Shown here: one piece after another, positions 57,905 to 64,000 of the stretch
Layout of the letters: every line of letters starts with the position of its first letter
Position numbering within the stretch: position 1 is the first letter of the stretch
From: Nymphaea colorata
Taxonomy: Eukaryota > Streptophyta > Magnoliopsida > Nymphaeales > Nymphaeaceae
Length of the DNA stretch: 64,000 nucleotides
NCBI RefSeq assembly: GCF_008831285.2
Contig: NC_045147.1
Location: 24,328,981-24,392,980, forward strand
Reading direction: 5' to 3'
Translations under genes and position numbers: made by a program
The notes under the pieces: model-generated
Told to the model about the DNA's origin: nothing
Seen by the model: the letters and a program-made list of their open reading frames with translations, nothing else
Database searches by the model: none

Positions 57905-60900
57905 AACAAGGCCAGTACTCTTTACCATCACTTGGACTCGAGAATTGTACCATTTTCGAGTCGCCGTGGCTTTCCCGAGGTTAGTCTTGTTATTCTAATG
58001 ATATATATATGTTTGCTCTTATGAATTTCATGCAGATAATAAGCAGTTGCAGAGTTAACCTTCCCCAGGTTAGTTGGTATGCGGGTGCAAGTGTGTTAAT
58101 GAGTGTGGCATTTGTTCTAGGGCAACTGTATTTCCTCGTAGAGGTACATATATATATTATCATATCGTTGCATAGAAATCACATGCATAACGTCTCCTGC
58201 AATCACATGTATCTGGCGACTTCTCAATAGGTTCTTTCTGGTTGTGATGCAATCGTATTCCGTGAAACTCCTAACGGTCATGGGTATGTAGGCCCTCAAC
58301 CACTTTATTGGGCAAATGATCACAAGATATTTACAAACAAAAAGTTAAAATCCCTCCCAAAGTCGATGCAAATTTACATCACAGATTCAGAGATGGGGTC
58401 CGGCCGGTTGTTGTTCTGAATGATCAGGCCCCCATTCCTTTTACACACAGGCACCGGTAAACACCTTCTGTCTTGCAGCTCGGCTTCTATCAAAGGGCAA
58501 GGGAACAAAGCCCTCTCATTTCATTGAATATTACTCTTCGCGACCAGTTTTCCCATCTCATTCTGTTTGCTTGAACTACAACGACCTCAGCTCCAACTTC
58601 TGCAATCGCTTCCAAACACCTGGATTTATGCACATGAAACAAACCTTGTGCAGTTATATGTACTTCAAAATGGACCTGCCTGCACATTCCTTCAAAAATG
58701 AACATGGAGATCCGTTCCAAACTTCTGTGTCACAGTCGCATGAAATATCACAACAAAATCGAATTTATAAACCGTGCATCACATATTCTCGGCTAAATCG
58801 GTTGTAATTACACACCCCACCAAAAAAAAAAAAGAACAATTACCTTTTTATAAAAATAAATGAAAATTGTAAAATTGAATCGAATTAGAATGGGCCCAGA
58901 CAGGATGATTTGGGCAACAATGGTGCAAACAATCCTTGGATGCCCTTTCTTTCATTCAAGGATACTACAGATAATTTCATAATTAATTCAACTCTGAAAA
59001 TGAAACATTTGCGAGTCTTATGCAAATGCGATGTTCAATATATATGTCGAAGAACCTGAATATAAACACAAAAAAGATTGCTGTTACTGTACAGGGAGGA
59101 TCGGTTTATGGAAATTTGAAGTAAAAACCCCGACATTTTGGGGATAGAAGATATAAATACCATTCAATGACAGAAAACTACAAAACTTTTTACTCCATGC
59201 ATGTCCCGTTTTTGCTGAGCACGAAGATTGCGCTAGTGTGCTTAGTTTTATTAAAAGCCTATTCCGTGTATGAGACAAGACTTATGTTTAGCTATTATGG
59301 TTTTCTTAAGGGCAATTTCCTTTTCTTACAAAACAAACCATGGGAAATTGTGAGCGCTAAACGAGGCCTGATAGCTGGAGAAGGTTGGTGTGGAGAAAGA
59401 GAATGCACCCTGATTGGTTTTGTTTATATTGCCACAAGCGGGGAGCAGGATCGTTTGAAGAAACGAGAATTTCAGTGTGCCAAACGGTACTATATTTGCA
59501 GAAACAGGAAGGAGGATGCAGATCACATCTTTCTTTTAAGTGTAATCTTGCAGTGAAAGTGTGAAAACATAGTGTGTCTCAGAGATTGAAGAAAAGGAGA
59601 AGAGCCCATTCGAGCATTATGAATCTACTCCTCTAATTGAGACTGATTAAATTGTCACTTTTGCAGCCATGTCCTAGGTATTCTTGTGCAATTTAAAATA
59701 TTTATAATAGTAAGATATGTTAAAAGAAGCAACCTGGTCCCCCCCAATTTCCAACTTATCACATCCTTTGTTTCTGATATCTGTTCTTAGGAGACCCGGA
59801 AATACAAACACGCCCAATTTACAAAAATTTACGAGCAACTGAATCTGCATAACCGCCGGACATGGCAATGGCCATCGAGAAGATCTTACATCACACAACA
59901 AAAATGCTTGAATTGATTGCCTGCGAATTTTCTTTCAATAATAAGAATGAACTTAGTTCAATTTCCAATCTAGATCTAAATCAAAATAGAAAACATTTGG
60001 TAAAGTTGTCTCGATTAAATAAAATGTTTTCTGCGATATGGAAGTCCAACGGCGCCGCCCTGATAATTGGGTAAACAAGTGAAAAGGATTGGAGCATGCC
60101 GTTCACATGGGGTTGAGATATTATGTCGCCGACAGGTTGAGGGACGGCTGCTTAGGGATCATGACAGCTGTTCAGCGTATTAAAAACAACAGTTTTTTTT
60201 TCCTTTTTCTTCTTTTTTTTGGCAGAAACCGAGCATGTGATCATCTCTTCTTTGTCCAGTACATCTATATAGTCGAAACGAAGAATTTTACTGCGGGAAA
60301 AAATAACATTTTGATCTATTATGATCAAGGAGGTCTGTTGGAAATTTTTCACATGCAGCTATCAAACTATTAACCAAGCCAAACGCAACCAATGGTTTCC
60401 GTCACACATTAAGGGCGTAATTGCTCATTTCAGTGTGTGACGTTGGATTCAGCTGGCTTTTCATGTAGGTCAAAATCTTCTACCAATAAGGAATAAAATC
60501 AAGGTCAAATCCCCTTCATAGAATGCTGTCACAGGGGAGTTCATGAAATGGGCTTATGCAAGACATCTTTATCTGCATAATGCAGTTTATGTTTTTGCTG
60601 TCTGAAGATACGCCTTCAGAAAATCGACATGGAAAGAAATAACGACAAGATTATCAAGAAATTGCAGATTGATACTAATAGTTCATGCTCGGCAGCAATT
60701 CCTACAGAGCGTGAACTATATACTTGGAGAAAACATTTGGACACTAGTTTGAGGAAAACCAGATCGTAGGGCAGTTGCAGATAAAGCAAAGGTTATGGAG
60801 GAGGAGAGTGAGAGACATTACCAGGAGGAAGAGGCAACAGCGGTCGTTTTTGTGTGCCCATCCTCAACCTCTGCTGAAGCCATCCCTCTGCTATGCTGAA

Positions 60901-61996
60901 GCGATCGTCATCAACACTGCCCATCCACCGCCAGCCCCTTTCCTTTCCATCGTCTTCCATCCATGTCGTCACACTGCAGTACCCATATGAGAACCAAGGT
61001 TTTTGGTAACCATCACCAACAAATCGCCGCTGCCCCCAAAACAGCAGCATTTTGGGTGAAAAAAGAACCCCCACCCAGCTTCTGCAAAGCCTGGCCGAGC
61101 GACGTTTCGGAGGCAAAACGACGTCGCAACTCCATAATTTCATCGTAACAAACAAAAATGGCGTGCATAGAAGTTCAATTAAGATTCATCTTAAACAAAG
61201 TTAGTAATAAGATTCATCTTAAACAAAGTTAGTAATAAATGCTGTGTTCATCACCAAAAATTTTTAAAAATTGAAGTCGGAGGACCTTTTATAGGTCCTT
61301 ATTAGCATATCGTTATGAGTAGTGTTTCAAAGATTAGGAGTTTGATAATCAAATCGAGCAAGGTGCGGATGCAGTGAAGCCGTCGACGATTCCACAGTTC
61401 AACGAAAGCACTCGTGATAATTGTTTTATTCACAAATACTAATAAAAGAACACAGAAGTGGTTTTTTGGAAAAAAGAAATTGAATTACTGAGAATCCAAA
61501 GAAAATAACATTTAATCAACATTCAACGTTGCTCTCTTAATCACGAAAGTGAATTTTGGTGATTTAAACTTCGAGTTCTTTTTCTTTGAAAAATAGAGCA
61601 GGCAGTAACCAATTCTTCCCAAGAAAATTGTCTTCTCTCGATTGATATACTTTGTGGGAAAACAGATAAAAGCGGTAAATGTAGGTTTTACTGCTTTTAC
61701 TCATCTGTTAGCATAGCATAAATGCTTAGTACGTCCAGATACATGTCACGGAGTAGTGGAGCTCCTGAGTTAATTTTCTGCCGGAGCCTTTATGTGAAAG
61801 AGTAAATACAGCGCTGCGTGTGGGATCCATCCATCAATATCAATGGCTGTGCTGTTATTGGAGGAGACTGGGGAGGACAGCTCTCTCCCCATCTTCGATT
61901 GATTTAACGCCAAGCGGCCATCAGGGTTGTCCGGCAGTGAAGACCATCCCCCCATCAGAACACAGAGAGAGAGAGAGAGAGAAGCTGCAGGAGGAG
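57905..61996. other. Long intergenic region, no gene seen
   Basis: 58020-58060 has the catgcagataataagcag segment also found downstream of the 28.1 and 52.0 kb genes. A 28-bp tandem repeat lies at 61181-61236. Open frames here have no recognisable protein features. The final 30 bp before 61997 is GA-rich leader. Confidence 0.5.
61181..61236. repeat. 28-bp tandem duplication
   Basis: aagattcatcttaaacaaag with ttagtaat is repeated twice head to tail, period 28. Confidence 0.92.
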
Positions 61997-62383
61997 ATGG
62001 GGGAATTGCATCCCGGAAGGGTTTTCGGTTTTGTTCCCCTGCTGGTGGTGCTGTTGCTCGGGGCGGCGGGCTGGGAGGTAGGAGAAGCAGGGGGGGAGTT
62101 GATGATGGGGCAGGTGGAGCGGCAGCTCTCTGCAGGGTTGTTGGAGTGTGGAGGTGATTCGAAGGGCGCCGGGTGCTTTTCCGATGAGGAGGAGTTCGCG
62201 CTGGACTCTGAAACCAACCGAATGCTGCAGAGCGGTGCCGCGTACCTCAGCAATCTGCTGCTGAAAAAGGATGGTGTGCCATGCCGGATCCCTGGTCGTT
62301 CTTACACCAGCTGCGGATCCCCAGCCAGGTCTGTCTACAAATATAATCGCTGCTCTGGCACCTGCCTTCGTTTTAACATATAG
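61997..62383 (+). CDS. RALFL: Long divergent RALF peptide precursor
   Basis: Single-exon, 128 aa. The ATG follows a GA-rich leader. Signal peptide at about 10-25 (FGFVPLLVVLLLGAAG), then a prodomain with QVERQL, ECGGDSKGAGCFSDEEEF and ALDSETNRMLQS, where R-M-L (75-77) fits an S1P site. The mature part has YLSN in place of YISY (83-86), VPC-RIPGRSYTS-C and YNRC-SGT-C-LRFNI: cysteines 96, 106, 119 and 123 with spacings of 9, 12 and 3 (the last is normally 5). The family assignment is firm. The altered Y-I-S-Y and shortened second loop suggest changed receptor binding, which is inference. It is paralogous to the 43.9 kb locus, including its 3' flank. Confidence 0.9.
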   Translation: MGELHPGRVFGFVPLLVVLLLGAAGWEVGEAGGELMMGQVERQLSAGLLECGGDSKGAGCFSDEEEFALDSETNRMLQSGAAYLSNLLLKKDGVPCRIPGRSYTSCGSPARSVYKYNRCSGTCLRFNI

Positions 62384-62640
62384 TAGATCATTTAATCCAA
62401 GGCTGCCAGGCATTCAACAATACCCTCGACAGCTTGTTTCCTCTATCTCTACATATATATATATATGTACCTGGCGTTGAGTTGGTCTTCTCTTTCTCTT
62501 CCATGTATGTGCTACTTAGAGTCTGCTTCTTCCTGCGGCTCGCAATTGTACTTTATTGTGGCATGGGAAGAATGTCTTCGTCGTGTTTTCAATATACCAA
62601 TGTTATCGTGCTGTATGTTTAGGTCTGTGCTGAATCAATT
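62384..62640 (+). other. 3' flank of the 62.0 kb RALF, shared with 44.25-44.44 kb
   Basis: The sequence after the stop (atccaaggctgccaggc, tgtgctacttagagtctgc, tttattgtggcaygggaag) is colinear with the flank of the 43.9 kb locus. The copied unit therefore extends beyond the coding region. Confidence 0.8.
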
Positions 62641-64000
62641 TGAGCTTTAATTTCTTGCCTAAATCGGAGGATGTTCCCAAGGAATTGAAGCCGAATATAT
62701 ACTTAAGAAGCACTGGATTAATCCAGACTCTGGCATTTAGCAGACATGCCCAAAAATTATGATAGCACTCAAGATTTGGCTCTCCAGTAAATGAAATGTT
62801 GGTAGTCCGGCTGTTTCCTTTTCATCCTGTAACGTCAACCATGGGTCTCAGCTTCCTGATTTTGCAGACGCCGGTTTGCTTTTGCGGGTAACTGTTAGAA
62901 AAAGAGCAGAGTCTCAGATGTATCCATTTTCGATTCTCTTTCCAGATTTTGAATCGTTCATCTTCAAACCCTTGCAAAATTTTATTTATACCTTCCAGAC
63001 AAATTAAGCAGAAACAAGAATCGAGTTCGAAGTTTCAACACAGGTGATCCCATTCCCACGGTAAAAAAAACTTGGGTAATTAGTTTCTGAGTTGTTCTCA
63101 CACAATATTTTGTCAGTCGTCGTCACAACTCGCCCCTCCACCCTCCCAGTTTTATAAGGATCGTTTGGCAACAAGAACAGTATGTGAATGTTGTGTACAT
63201 CTGGCAAAGACATTTAGGAAACACTAGTTGTTAGTGTTCTTCCTGCCAAATGAAGGGTGTTCTGAAAGTTGATATCTAAGTGATCAGTCGGTCAGTCAAA
63301 ATTCAAACAAGATGTTGTAGTGCAGTTTATTAAAATTCTCGATGTTTAATTTTAGAATTCCTGAAAAATCTTCATCTACTGATAGTGTTTGAAACTACGG
63401 GATCATATTTGGTGCTTTTGAGTTTTGGAAAAGAAAAACTTAAGAAAATACATCTTTGAAGAGCAATATGTCGTGATCATTCCCTGTTCAATTATTTTGG
63501 GTACGTGGAACTTGTTTTGAAGACAGAGACATTGGATGCTTTCTGTTTCTGAGCAGAAGGGAAGGTCGGGAGGAAGAAGCCAAACTTGGGGTTGGTGCTC
63601 TGTCAATTCCAAGTCTAAAGTGAAGGCAGTACCCAATTGCTTGTTCATGCTTAATACATTATTAAATTGAATGATTCGCTATAATCAGAAGATGTTTAAT
63701 GAAGTCATCACCCAGCCGAGCCGACGGTATAATAATAGTCCCTCTGTCCGTGACTTTAATATGTTTATCCATCTTAGCTTCTCATAGACAATTTTGCAAC
63801 AACCCGACCAATATGTAATAATGCATTGCCTCACATTTTCAAAATTACAGTTTTACATCATCACTTCTCTTGATTCGTGTTAAAGTCACTGAGTAACATG
63901 AAATTAATTATTTCTCAACAAAGGAAAAAAAAGACTGGTCAACGACCGACGGGCAGTAGGAGCGCGTGTGGGAACAGTCGGACCGATCTACAAGTCCGTG
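62641..64000. other. Intergenic end of window, nothing recognised
   Basis: No gene, RNA or mobile element could be supported here. Confidence 0.5.

Noticed and set aside
59167-59556. 129-aa open frame with several cysteines
   Set aside because: No signal peptide, domain or repeat relation to the RALF genes; composition looks like chance.
60793-61155. 120-aa minus-strand open frame
   Set aside because: Low-complexity Arg/Trp-rich translation with no recognisable motif or promoter.
1-64000. CRISPR arrays, tRNA or rRNA genes, organellar or bacterial DNA
   Set aside because: No regularly spaced identical repeats with unique spacers and no tRNA or rRNA sequence was recognised; the gene content is nuclear plant.

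Overview
The window is nuclear DNA of a flowering plant. It has spliced genes with GT-AG introns, AT-rich intergenic DNA, MITE-like elements and LINE debris, and all recognisable genes are plant families: LPA1, a type-II prohibitin, RAD9 and RALF peptides. The species cannot be named from the sequence alone.

Region 1 (1-17.3 kb) is ordinary single-copy gene space. It holds the 3' half of an LPA1-like photosystem II assembly factor (+), a complete five-exon type-II prohibitin (-, 290 aa) and a complete ten-exon RAD9 checkpoint clamp subunit (+, 453 aa). The RAD9 model contains two unusual introns: intron 5 has a GC donor, and intron 8 carries a U12-type (minor spliceosome) donor and branch-point-like motif.

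Region 2 (about 20-62.4 kb) is a co-directional (+) cluster of RALF (rapid alkalinization factor) loci spread through duplicated intergenic DNA. I count eleven: one near-canonical long precursor (22.3 kb), two long divergent precursors (43.9 kb, start broken; 62.0 kb, intact), five intact short precursors (28.1, 41.2, 48.1, 52.0, 57.6 kb) and three pseudogenes (20.0, 24.6, 31.1 kb). The short genes encode a signal peptide followed almost directly by a Y-I-S-Y-type RALF motif. They vary in which cysteine pair they keep, and most end in a conserved Pro-rich tail (S-A-P-L-P). Several share a promoter module (a GATC-GGT-TAG motif, then a TATA box 60-70 bp before ATG) and a conserved 3' block with AATAAA.

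The DNA between the RALF loci is a mosaic of segmental duplications: A-blocks of 1.1-1.8 kb in five copies, RALF-carrying U-blocks in three copies, and many smaller paired blocks. Two related LINE fragments and several MITE-like elements are embedded in it. This looks like an actively duplicating peptide-hormone cluster and is the most interesting part of the window. The last 1.4 kb (62.6-64 kb) shows nothing I recognise.
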